Below, piece by piece: positions 35,723 to 43,157 of a DNA stretch of 64,000 nucleotides (its first letter is position 1; each line of letters opens with the position of its first letter). The stretch comes from Arthrobacter sp. TPD3018 (GTDB lineage: Bacteria > Pseudomonadota > Alphaproteobacteria > Sphingomonadales > Sphingomonadaceae), in the NCBI GenBank assembly GCA_003075315.1, contig QDFQ01000004.1:1-64000 (forward strand), in the 5' to 3' direction. The notes below the pieces were generated by a model. The model was not told the DNA's origin, made no database searches, and saw only the letters and a list, made by a program, of their open reading frames with translations. Position numbers and translations under genes: made by a program.

Positions 35723-37009
35723 GTGGCCGGCGAGCATCCTCGCGCCAATTTGCAGCCCCTGCGGCTGCACGTGCCGGAACCCAAGTTCCGCCCCGGCGAT
35801 CCCGTCGATTTCGTCGGTGTGGACATTCCCCCGGCTGGTGCCGCACGACGGCCCGACACCGCCGAATCGGCGCATGATTTCACCGACCTCGCCTATACGA
35901 TGGTGCGCGTCCTCGACGAGGACGGCCGCGCGGTCGGCCCGTGGGACCCCAAGGTGTCGCCCGACATGCTGCGCCGCATGCTGCGCAACATGGCGCTGCT
36001 GCGCGCCTTCGACGAGCGCATGTTCCGCGCCCAGCGCCAGGGCAAGACCAGCTTCTACATGAAGGCGACCGGCGAAGAGGCGGTGGCGATCGCCGCGGCG
36101 CAGGCGCTCGACGCCGACGACATGTGCTTCCCGTCCTATCGCCAGCAGGGGCTGCTCATCGCGCGCGGCTATCCGCTGGTCGAGATGATGAACCAGATCT
36201 ACTCGAACACCGGCGACAAGCTGCAGGGCAAGCAGCTGCCGATCATGTATTCGGCGAAGGATTTCGGCTTCTTCTCGATCTCTGGCAACCTCACCACGCA
36301 ATATCCGCAAGCCGTCGGCTGGGCGATGGCATCGGCGGCGAAGGGCGACACGCGCATCGCTGCGACCTGGTGCGGCGAGGGATCGACCGCGGAGGGCGAC
36401 TTCCATTCGGCCTGCACCTTCGCATCCGTCTATCGCGCGCCGGTGATCTTCAACGTCGTCAACAACCAGTGGGCGATCAGCAGCTTTTCGGGGTTCGCGG
36501 GCGCCGAATCGACGACCTTCGCAGCACGTGCGATCGGCTATGGCATCGCCGGCCTGCGCGTGGACGGCAATGACGCGCTCGCGGTCTATGCCGCGACGTT
36601 GTGGGCGGCGGAGCGCGCGCGCACCAACGCCGGCCCGACGCTGATCGAGCATTTCACCTATCGCGCGGAAGGCCATTCGACCTCCGACGATCCGACGCAA
36701 TATCGCAGCGCGGGCGAACCGACCGCCTGGCCGCTCGGCGATCCGATCGCGCGGCTGAAGCAGCACCTCATCGTCATCGGCGAATGGGACGAGGAGCGCC
36801 ACGCTGCCCAGGATCGCGAGCTGGCCGAATACGTGCGCGCGCAGCAGAAGGACGCGGAGAAAAACGGCATCCTCGGCCACGGCCTGCATCAGCCGTTGGA
36901 CAGCCTGTTCGATGGCGTGTTCGAAGAGATGCCATGGCATCTGCGCGAACAACAGGCGCAGATGATCGCCGAGGAAGAGGCGAGCGGGCGGCCATGGGCG
37001 CGCAAGTGA
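35723..37009 (+). CDS. bkdA1: branched-chain 2-oxoacid dehydrogenase E1 alpha
   Basis: The thiamine-diphosphate subunit that decarboxylates 2-oxoacids of Val, Leu and Ile; 428 residues. The TPP motif is TWCGEGSTAEGDFHSACTFA...NNQWAIS (about 215-255). A phospho-loop-like HSTSDDPTQYRS follows. The N-terminal extension LQPLRLHVPEPKFRPGD is typical of the BKD type rather than pyruvate dehydrogenase. The start is GTG 35723 with AGGAGAG six bases upstream. It forms a unit with E1 beta and E2; repeat B5 separates it from E1 beta. Confidence 0.93.
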   Translation: MAGEHPRANLQPLRLHVPEPKFRPGDPVDFVGVDIPPAGAARRPDTAESAHDFTDLAYTMVRVLDEDGRAVGPWDPKVSPDMLRRMLRNMALLRAFDERMFRAQRQGKTSFYMKATGEEAVAIAAAQALDADDMCFPSYRQQGLLIARGYPLVEMMNQIYSNTGDKLQGKQLPIMYSAKDFGFFSISGNLTTQYPQAVGWAMASAAKGDTRIAATWCGEGSTAEGDFHSACTFASVYRAPVIFNVVNNQWAISSFSGFAGAESTTFAARAIGYGIAGLRVDGNDALAVYAATLWAAERARTNAGPTLIEHFTYRAEGHSTSDDPTQYRSAGEPTAWPLGDPIARLKQHLIVIGEWDEERHAAQDRELAEYVRAQQKDAEKNGILGHGLHQPLDSLFDGVFEEMPWHLREQQAQMIAEEEASGRPWARK

Positions 37010-37019
37010 TGGCATTGTC

Positions 37020-37104
37020 CGTCACCCCGGCCTTGAGCCGGGGTCCCGCTTTTTCTTTCCGTCCGCTCGACATAGCGGGACCCCGGGTCAAGCCCGGGGT
37101 GACG
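37020..37104. repeat. palindromic repeat, family B, copy B5, between E1 alpha and E1 beta
   Basis: CGTCACCCCGGCCTTGAGCC, continuing GGGGTCCCGC, faces GCGGGACCCCGGGTCAAGCC, continuing CGGGGTGACG. It lies inside an operon whose two products are made in equal amounts in a heterotetramer, so it may act as an mRNA processing or stabilising hairpin. Confidence 0.9.
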
Positions 37105-37115
37105 AGGATTGTGGA

Positions 37116-38177
37116 ATGACCGATACTGCTATGTCTGCTGAGACGGGCGCCGCCGACACCACCGCCCGCATGAACATGATCCAGGCGATCAACTCCGCGC
37201 TCGACGTCTGCATGGGGCGCGATGCGGACGTGATGGTGATGGGCGAGGACGTCGGCTATTTCGGCGGCGTGTTCCGCGCGACGGCGGGGCTCCAGGCGAA
37301 ATACGGCAAGACCCGCGTGTTCGACACGCCGATCACCGAAATCGGCATCATGGGTGTCGCGATCGGCATGGGCGCCTATGGCCTGCGGCCCGTTCCCGAA
37401 ATCCAGTTCGCCGATTACATCTATCCCGCGCTCGACCAGTTGGTTAGCGAGGCGGCGCGGCTGCGCTATCGGTCGGCGGGCGAGTTCACCTCGCCGATCA
37501 CGATCCGCTCGCCCTACGGCGGCGGTATCTTCGGCGGTCAGACGCACTCGCAGAGCCCCGAGGGCATTTTTACGCACGTATCGGGCATGAAGACGGTGAT
37601 CCCGTCGACGCCCTATGACGCCAAGGGCCTGCTGATCGCGGCGATCGAGGACAACGACCCCGTCCTGTTCCTCGAACCCAAGCGCATCTACAACGGCCCG
37701 TTCAACGGCCATTGGGACCGCCCGGCGGAGAACTGGTCGAAGCACCCCGGTGGCGAAGTGCCGACCGGCTATTACCGCGTCGATCTGGGCAAGGCGAAGG
37801 TCGTGCGTCCGGGCGAGGCGCTGACCATCCTCGCCTATGGCACGATGGTCCACGTCTGCGCGCAGGTGATCGCCGACGAAGGCATCGATGCCGAAATCAT
37901 CGACCTGCGCACGCTCGTGCCGCTCGACATCGAGACGATCGAGGCGTCGGTGAAAAAGACCGGCCGTTGCATGATCGTCCACGAAGCGACGCGCACGTCG
38001 GGCTTCGGCGCCGAATTGTCCGCGCTGGTGCAGGAACGCTGCTTCTACCACCTCGAAGCCCCGATCGAGCGCGTGACCGGCTTCGACACGCCATACCCGC
38101 ACAGCCTGGAATGGGCGTATTTCCCGGGCCCGGTCCGCATCGGCCAGGCGCTCAAGAAGATCATGAAGGACGCATAA
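37116..38177 (+). CDS. bkdA2: branched-chain 2-oxoacid dehydrogenase E1 beta
   Basis: The partner subunit of the E1 heterotetramer, 353 residues. It has the transketolase-like start MNMIQAINSALDVCMGRDAD, VMGEDVGYFGGVFRATAGL with the conserved Glu, and HSQSPEGIFTHVSGMK. The C-terminal transketolase domain includes LTILAYGTMVHVC and DLRTLVPLDIETI. The stop is one base before the E2 start (TAA-G-ATG), giving tight coupling. Confidence 0.94.
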   Translation: MTDTAMSAETGAADTTARMNMIQAINSALDVCMGRDADVMVMGEDVGYFGGVFRATAGLQAKYGKTRVFDTPITEIGIMGVAIGMGAYGLRPVPEIQFADYIYPALDQLVSEAARLRYRSAGEFTSPITIRSPYGGGIFGGQTHSQSPEGIFTHVSGMKTVIPSTPYDAKGLLIAAIEDNDPVLFLEPKRIYNGPFNGHWDRPAENWSKHPGGEVPTGYYRVDLGKAKVVRPGEALTILAYGTMVHVCAQVIADEGIDAEIIDLRTLVPLDIETIEASVKKTGRCMIVHEATRTSGFGAELSALVQERCFYHLEAPIERVTGFDTPYPHSLEWAYFPGPVRIGQALKKIMKDA

Positions 38178-38178
38178 G

Positions 38179-39609
38179 ATGGGCCGCTTCACCTTCCGCC
38201 TGCCCGACATCGGCGAAGGCATCGCCGAGGCCGAGATCGTCGCCTGGCACGTCGCCGTCGGCGATCGCGTCGAGGAAGATCAGAACATCGCTGACATGAT
38301 GACCGACAAGGCGACCGTCGAGATGGAATCGCCGGTGTCGGGCGTGGTGGTCGAACTGGCGGGCGAGGTTGGCGATCAGGTCGCCATCGGCGCCGCGCTG
38401 GTCGTCATCGAGACCGAGGACGCGGGCGCCGAAGATGCGGGGGGCGAGGTCGTCGCCGCGCCTGCGACCGCGGAACAGGCCGAGGTTGCCGAGCAGTACG
38501 AAGCGGAAAACCCCGGCGTCGAAGAAGCTCAAACCTCCTCTCCCCCTGTGGGAGAGGAAGGGGCCCGCTCGGCACCGCCGAATGGGAAGGTGAGGGGGAG
38601 CGAGAATACCGTTTCCGTCCCAACTCCCCCTCACCCTTCCGCCGCCGTTGGCGGCTCCCTCCAGCATCGGGTTGATCGCGCCCCGCGCGATCAAGGTCAT
38701 GCCGGGGGCATGACCGACCCGATGCTCCCACAAGGGGAGAGGGAGCACGTCCTCGCCTCGCCGGCGGTCCGCGCCCGCGCGCGCGATCTCGGCATCGACC
38801 TTTCCCAGGTGAAGACCGACGCCGATCGCGTCCGCCACGCCGACCTCGACGCCTTCCTGCGCTACAATGCCGGCCAGGGCTATCACGCCCCCGGCGCGTC
38901 GCGTGCGCGCGAGGACGAACAGGTTCGCGTCATCGGCATGCGCCGCCGCATCGCCGAGAATATGGCCGCCGCCAAGCGCCACATCCCGCACTTTACCTAT
39001 GTCGACGAGGTGGACGTGACGGCGCTGGAGGCGATGCGCGCCGATCTCAACGCGCACCGCGGTCCGCGCCCCAAGCTCACCATGCTGCCGCTGCTGATCG
39101 TCGCGATCTGCCGCACGCTGCCGCAATTTCCGATGCTCAACGCGCGCTATGATGACGAAGCGGGCGTGGTGACACGCTCGGGCCGCGTGCACCTCGGCGT
39201 GGCGGCGCAGACCGATGCGGGGCTGACCGTGCCGGTCATCCGCGACGCGCAAGACAAAAACGTATGGCAGCTCGCCGCTGAGATATCGCGCCTCGCCGAG
39301 GCTGCTCGCGCCAACAAGCTGAAGCCGGACGAACTGGGCAACGGTACGATCACCGTCACCTCGCTCGGGCCGCTCGGCGGCATCGCGACGACGCCGGTCA
39401 TCAACCGGCCGGAGGTTGCGATCATCGGGCCGAACAAGATCGTCGAGCGTCCGGTATTCACCGGCCGTGGCGATGAAATCCGCCGTGCAAAGCTGATGAA
39501 CGTGTCGATCAGCTGCGACCATCGCGTCGTCGATGGCTGGGATGCGGCGAGCTATATCCAGGCGCTCAAGACGCAGCTCGAGACGCCGGTCCTGCTGTTC
39601 GCCGACTGA
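38179..39609 (+). CDS. bkdB: branched-chain 2-oxoacid dehydrogenase E2, with a repeat-derived linker
   Basis: The dihydrolipoyl acyltransferase core; 476 residues. The lipoyl domain (1-78) has lipoyl-lysine K44 in MTDKATVEM. The peripheral subunit-binding domain (about 193-230) is SPAVRARARDLGIDLSQV. The catalytic domain ends with the CDHRVVDGWD motif (His 448, Asp 452). Residues about 120-188 of the linker (from SSPPVGEEGARS to LPQGERE) are encoded by a palindromic element at 38537-38742. Linkers are normally Ala/Pro-rich and tolerant of length, so activity is probably kept. No E3 (lpd) gene is in the window. Confidence 0.93.
   Translation: MGRFTFRLPDIGEGIAEAEIVAWHVAVGDRVEEDQNIADMMTDKATVEMESPVSGVVVELAGEVGDQVAIGAALVVIETEDAGAEDAGGEVVAAPATAEQAEVAEQYEAENPGVEEAQTSSPPVGEEGARSAPPNGKVRGSENTVSVPTPPHPSAAVGGSLQHRVDRAPRDQGHAGGMTDPMLPQGEREHVLASPAVRARARDLGIDLSQVKTDADRVRHADLDAFLRYNAGQGYHAPGASRAREDEQVRVIGMRRRIAENMAAAKRHIPHFTYVDEVDVTALEAMRADLNAHRGPRPKLTMLPLLIVAICRTLPQFPMLNARYDDEAGVVTRSGRVHLGVAAQTDAGLTVPVIRDAQDKNVWQLAAEISRLAEAARANKLKPDELGNGTITVTSLGPLGGIATTPVINRPEVAIIGPNKIVERPVFTGRGDEIRRAKLMNVSISCDHRVVDGWDAASYIQALKTQLETPVLLFAD
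38537..38742. repeat. 206-bp palindromic element with 18-bp terminal inverted repeats inside the E2 gene
   Basis: The left end CCTCTCCCCCTGTGGGAG and the complement of the right end CTCCCACAAGGGGAGAGG agree at 17 of 18 positions. Inside, GGGAAGGTGAGGGGGAG faces CTCCCCCTCACCCTTCC, and GATCGCG/CGCGATC and GTCATGCC/GGCATGAC pairs form further hairpins. It is read in frame through its whole length as linker sequence of the acyltransferase. Confidence 0.88.
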
Positions 39610-40040
39610 TGCGCGGGGCCGCCGCCGTCATGCTGCTGCTGCTCGCCGGCTGCGGTGACGGTGGTGCGGACCGCGCGGCGCGGCTGCGTGCGGCGGGGCC
39701 CGATCCCGACGTCACGGCGCTGTTGCGCGTCGCGGATGCGGGGGAAGGCGAGCGGCTGTTCCACGTCTGCGCTGCCTGCCATGCGATCCGCAAGGGTGCG
39801 CCCGATCGCAATGGCCCCAATCTGTCCGGTGCGATGGGCGCACCGGTGGCTGGCGTCAGTCCGCGCTTCGGCTACACCGCCGCGCTTCAACGCGTCGGCG
39901 GCCGCTGGACGCCCGAGCGGATGGACGCGTGGCTCGCCAACCCGCACCGCTTTGCGCCCGGCACGTCGATGGGCTTTCCCGGCCTCGCCGACCCGCTCGC
40001 CCGTGCCGACCTGATCGCCTATCTGCGCGCGGAGCATTAA
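39609..40040 (+). CDS. monohaem cytochrome c lipoprotein
   Basis: A 143-residue class I cytochrome c. Haem-binding C54-A-A-C57-H58, and the likely sixth ligand Met in GTSMGFPGL. Lipobox LLAGC at residues 11-15 predicts a lipid anchor in the periplasm. The GPNLSGAMGAPVAG and FGYTAALQ segments match the c2/c550 group. ATG 39609 overlaps the TGA of the E2 gene (TGATG), so synthesis is coupled to the dehydrogenase although one product is cytoplasmic and the other periplasmic. Confidence 0.88.
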   Translation: MRGAAAVMLLLLAGCGDGGADRAARLRAAGPDPDVTALLRVADAGEGERLFHVCAACHAIRKGAPDRNGPNLSGAMGAPVAGVSPRFGYTAALQRVGGRWTPERMDAWLANPHRFAPGTSMGFPGLADPLARADLIAYLRAEH

Positions 40041-40065
40041 AGCACGGTGGCGATGCTCCTGCGCC

Positions 40066-40142
40066 GTCATTGCGAGCGTAGCGAAGCGATCCAGGGCGTC
40101 CTGGTCCGACTCTGAATTGCTTCGCTACGCTCGCAATGACGA
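40066..40142. repeat. palindromic repeat, family C, copy C3
   Basis: CGTCATTGCGAGCGTAGCGA at the left and TCGCTACGCTCGCAATGACG at the right are exact complements over 20 bases. The middle reads CCAGGGCGTCCTGGTCCGAC. It lies between the cytochrome and hydratase genes. Confidence 0.9.
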
Positions 40143-40240
40143 AAAAGGGGGAGCATGCTTGGGCAATCGGCCGTTATCCCACAGCAAGCGGCGAGCCACC
40201 CCCACTGGCGCCCCATCCCGATCCGCGCCACTGTCGCGTC

Positions 40241-41017
40241 ATGACCCAGCCCCTCGTCCATACCGCCCGCGACGGCCATGTCGCGATCCTCACCTTCGCG
40301 CGGCCGCCGCACAATTTTGCCGATCTCGCCCTGATCGAGGCGATCGGTGCCGCCTTTGCCGCGGCAGACATGGACCCACAGGTACGTGCGATCGTGTTGC
40401 AATCGGACGGCCGCATCTTTTGCGCGGGCGCCGACCTTGCCCGTGACAATCCGGTCGAAAAGGAACAGCCCGCGGGTATGCGCAACCCCTTCTACGTCGC
40501 CGCCGCGCGCCTTTATGCCGTGAAAACACCGGTCGTTGCCGCGATCCAGGGCGCGGCGGTGGGGGCGGGGCTTGGCCTCGCGCTCGTCGCCGATTTCCGG
40601 GTCGCGGCGCCCGAGGCGCGCTTCGTCGCCAACTTCGTCGCGCTGGGATTTCACCCAGGCTTCGGCATTTCGGCGGTACTAGAGCGGGTGATCGGCGGCC
40701 AGCGTGCGCTGCTGATGAACCTTACCGCGCGTCGCATCAAGGCGGAGCAGGCGGCGGATTGGGGTCTGGTCGATATGCTGGTGCCCGCCGACCGTCTGCG
40801 GGCGGAAGCGCTGGCGCTGGCGCAGGAGATCGCGGCGGGAGCGCCGCTCGCGGTGCAGTCGACGCGGGCGACGATGCGCGGCGACCTGTTTGCGCTGGTC
40901 GAGGCCCAGACCGACCACGAATTGGCCGAACAGGCATGGCTGCAGAAGACCGCCGACTTTGCCGAAGGCGTGCGGGCGGTCAATGAGCGCCGGCCGGGAC
41001 GGTTCGTAGGCGCCTGA
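40241..41017 (+). CDS. enoyl-CoA hydratase/isomerase family protein (second copy)
   Basis: A 258-residue crotonase. Oxyanion-hole motifs are GRIFCAGADLAR (about 60-71) and QGAAVGAGLGLALVADFRV. FVALGFHPGFGIS follows, without the usual Glu at one of the hydratase positions. It may handle branched or unsaturated acyl-CoA made by the neighbouring dehydrogenase complex. ATG 40241 is used; the frame is open to 40136 through a palindromic repeat, which would be an artefact. No clear ribosome site. Confidence 0.86.
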   Translation: MTQPLVHTARDGHVAILTFARPPHNFADLALIEAIGAAFAAADMDPQVRAIVLQSDGRIFCAGADLARDNPVEKEQPAGMRNPFYVAAARLYAVKTPVVAAIQGAAVGAGLGLALVADFRVAAPEARFVANFVALGFHPGFGISAVLERVIGGQRALLMNLTARRIKAEQAADWGLVDMLVPADRLRAEALALAQEIAAGAPLAVQSTRATMRGDLFALVEAQTDHELAEQAWLQKTADFAEGVRAVNERRPGRFVGA

Positions 41018-41033
41018 CTTCGCCCAAACACTC

Positions 41034-41140
41034 CGTCACCCCGGACTCGTTCCGAGGACGACTTCGCGGCGCGGGGACGGCTGGAGGCTTTTGGCATCCC
41101 CCTGCGGCCCGGTGGACCCCGGAACGAGTCCGGGGTGACG
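41034..41140. repeat. palindromic repeat, family B, copy B6
   Basis: The left end, CGTCACCCCGGACTCGTTCC, is partly decayed (GAGGACGA in place of GGGGTCCA). The right end, GGTGGACCCCGGAACGAGTC, continuing CGGGGTGACG, is intact. It lies between the convergent hydratase and glutathione reductase genes and almost touches the latter's stop. Confidence 0.88.
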
Positions 41141-41145
41141 GGGTG

Positions 41146-42492
41146 TTACTTCATCAACACCAGCTCTTCCGCCATCGTCGGATGCAGCGCGACCGTGTCG
41201 TCGAACTGCGCCTTGGTCAGCCCTGCCTTTACCGCGATCGCGGCCGCTTGCAGGATCTCCGGCACGTCCGGTCCGATCATGTGCAGCCCGACGATCTTCC
41301 CAGACACGCCGTCGCAGACCATCTTGTACAGCGCGCGCTCGTTGCGCCCGGCCAGCACGTTCTTCATCGGCCGGAAATCGGACGAATAGACCGCCACCGA
41401 CCCCAGCTTCTGCTTCGCCTCGCTCTCGGTCATGCCGACGCCCGCCATCGGCGGATGGCTGAACACGGCCGACGGGATGTTGGCGTAATCGACCGTGGTG
41501 GGCTTGTTGCCGAAGAAGGTGTCGGCGAACGCCTGGCCCTCGCGGATCGCCACGGGCGTCAGCTGTATGCGGTTGGTGACGTCGCCGATCGCGAAGATGC
41601 TGTCGACGCTCGACCGGTTCTGGTCGTCGACGACGACGGCGCCCTTCTCCAGCGCGACGCCTGCCTCTTCGAGCCCAAGACCTTCGGTGTTGGGCACGCG
41701 ACCGGTCGCGAACATCACCATATCGACCGTCACCGGCTCGTGGTTCGACATATGGACGGTCAGGCAGCCATCCTCGCCCTTTTCGAGGCGTTCGAAATTG
41801 GCGTCGAACTTGAACTCCAGCCCCTTCATCATGCTGATCTGGAGCAGGCGGTCGCGGATCGACAGGTCGTAACCGCGCAGGATGTCCTGCGTGCGGTTCA
41901 TGATGATGACGTGCGCGCCGAACTGGTGGAAGATGCCGGCGAATTCATTGGCTATATAGCCCGCGCCGGCGATCAGGATTCGCTTGGGGATCGCATCGAG
42001 GTGAAAGGCCTCATTGCTGGTGATGCCGTGTTCGGCACCGGGACAGGCGGGGACGGCGGGATGCGCGCCGACCGCGATCAGGATGCGCTCGGCGGTCTTC
42101 TCCGTCCCGTCGGCCAGCCGCACGCTGTGCGGGCCGCTGACGGTGGCGCGCTGGTGGATGATCTCGACATGGTGGTTTTCCAGCGTCTGCGTATAGGCGC
42201 CGTTAATCCGGTCGACCTCCTCCAGCACGTTGTCGCGCAGCGTCTTCCAGTCGAAGTCGCACTGATCGGGCACCTGCCAGCCGAAGCGCTTGGCGTCCTT
42301 CAGGTCCTCGGCGAAATGCGCGCCGTAAACGAGCAATTTCTTGGGCACGCAGCCGCGGATCACGCAGGTGCCGCCGACGCGATATTCCTCGGCCACCGCG
42401 ACGCGCGCCCCATGCGCCGCCGCGACGCGGCTCGCGCGCGTGCCACCGGACCCCGCGCCGATGACGAAGAGGTCGTAGTCGTATTGGGACAT
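41146..42492 (-). CDS. gor: glutathione-disulfide reductase
   Basis: An FAD/NADPH enzyme that keeps glutathione reduced; 448 residues, cytoplasmic. The FAD motif is FVIGAGSGGTRASR (9-22). The redox pair is C43/C48 in GGTCVIRGCVPKKLL. The NADPH motif is ILIAGAGYIANEFAG. The C-terminal catalytic His/Glu is in ALHPTMAEELVLM. RNRTQD-type Arg residues after the second beta-alpha-beta favour NADPH. The final gene order places vapBC directly upstream, four bases from its start. Confidence 0.95.
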   Translation of the reverse strand: MSQYDYDLFVIGAGSGGTRASRVAAAHGARVAVAEEYRVGGTCVIRGCVPKKLLVYGAHFAEDLKDAKRFGWQVPDQCDFDWKTLRDNVLEEVDRINGAYTQTLENHHVEIIHQRATVSGPHSVRLADGTEKTAERILIAVGAHPAVPACPGAEHGITSNEAFHLDAIPKRILIAGAGYIANEFAGIFHQFGAHVIIMNRTQDILRGYDLSIRDRLLQISMMKGLEFKFDANFERLEKGEDGCLTVHMSNHEPVTVDMVMFATGRVPNTEGLGLEEAGVALEKGAVVVDDQNRSSVDSIFAIGDVTNRIQLTPVAIREGQAFADTFFGNKPTTVDYANIPSAVFSHPPMAGVGMTESEAKQKLGSVAVYSSDFRPMKNVLAGRNERALYKMVCDGVSGKIVGLHMIGPDVPEILQAAAIAVKAGLTKAQFDDTVALHPTMAEELVLMK

Positions 42493-42496
42493 GGTG

Positions 42497-42910
42497 TTAC
42501 TCCGGGGTGGCGAGCGCCGGGCGAAGGCCCAGATGCTGCACGAAAGGGTCGAAATCGCGATCGCTGTATAACAAGGGAAGCCGGTCGAGGATGCACCGCG
42601 TCGCGATCAACGTGTCGATCGTCTTGCGGATGGTGATGCCGAGGCTGCGCAGGTGGCGGTAGTTGCGGGCGGCCTGTACGGCGACGCGGTGGTCGCTGAT
42701 CTGTACGGGGTCGAACCCTTCAAAAAGGCGGATCGCGTCCTGGGCGCTGCGTTCGCTGCGCGCACCCTGGAGCACTTCCATCAACACCAGGTCGCCTATG
42801 CCGAGGGGATCGCCTCGGTCGAGACTTTGCGTTAGGGCCCGGGTCTGTCGTGTATCCCTGTTCGCCAGCAGATCGATCCAGACGCTCGAATCGACTAGCG
42901 TCAGCCCCAT
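42497..42910 (-). CDS. vapC: VapC-type PIN-domain ribonuclease toxin
   Basis: A 137-residue PIN domain. Acidic residues of the active site: D7 in TLVDSSVWIDLL, the Glu in LVLMEVLQGA, the Asp of KTIDTLIAT, and those of YSDRDFDPF. Members cleave tRNA or rRNA and are held inactive by VapB. It overlaps the antitoxin gene by 10 bases, the usual arrangement. The downstream end is 4 bases from gor. Confidence 0.92.
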   Translation of the reverse strand: MGLTLVDSSVWIDLLANRDTRQTRALTQSLDRGDPLGIGDLVLMEVLQGARSERSAQDAIRLFEGFDPVQISDHRVAVQAARNYRHLRSLGITIRKTIDTLIATRCILDRLPLLYSDRDFDPFVQHLGLRPALATPE

Positions 42911-43113
42911 TCGCGCACCGGATCATCGGTGCGCATGGCGTCGAGATCACCGTCCCAGCCCAAGCCACGTAAACCTTCGAGCGCTTCACGCTGCCGCTCG
43001 ATGTTAACGTAGCGGTTCAGCACGAACTGCACGACGTCACGCTTGGTCTTCAAGCCGCTACGCTGGATGGCCTCCGCCATCAAAGCATCGTCGATCTCAA
43101 TATTCGTCCGCAT
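42901..43113 (-). CDS. vapB: VapB-type antitoxin
   Basis: A 70-residue protein of the VapB group (DUF2191 type). It has the ribbon-helix-helix start MRTNIEIDDALMAEAIQRSG and TKRDVVQFVLNRYV, then a charged toxin-wrapping tail ending DDPVREWG. The start codon lies in one arm of a 13-bp-arm palindrome (43112-43141), so VapB or VapBC should bind over its own start and repress it. The ribosome site GGCGGAG lies in the loop of that palindrome. Confidence 0.92.
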   Translation of the reverse strand: MRTNIEIDDALMAEAIQRSGLKTKRDVVQFVLNRYVNIERQREALEGLRGLGWDGDLDAMRTDDPVREWG

Positions 43114-43141
43114 GTGTATGGCTCCGCCGAGCCATACACAT
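43112..43141 (-). promoter_or_regulatory. vapBC operator: perfect 13-bp inverted repeat with 4-nt spacer
   Basis: ATGTGTATGGCTC (43112-43124) is the exact complement of GAGCCATACACAT (43129-43141). It overlaps the vapB start codon and ribosome site. The same stem in RNA would hide the ribosome site, so control could also act at translation. Confidence 0.8.
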
Positions 43142-43157
43142 AGCGTCTAGCCCGAGC

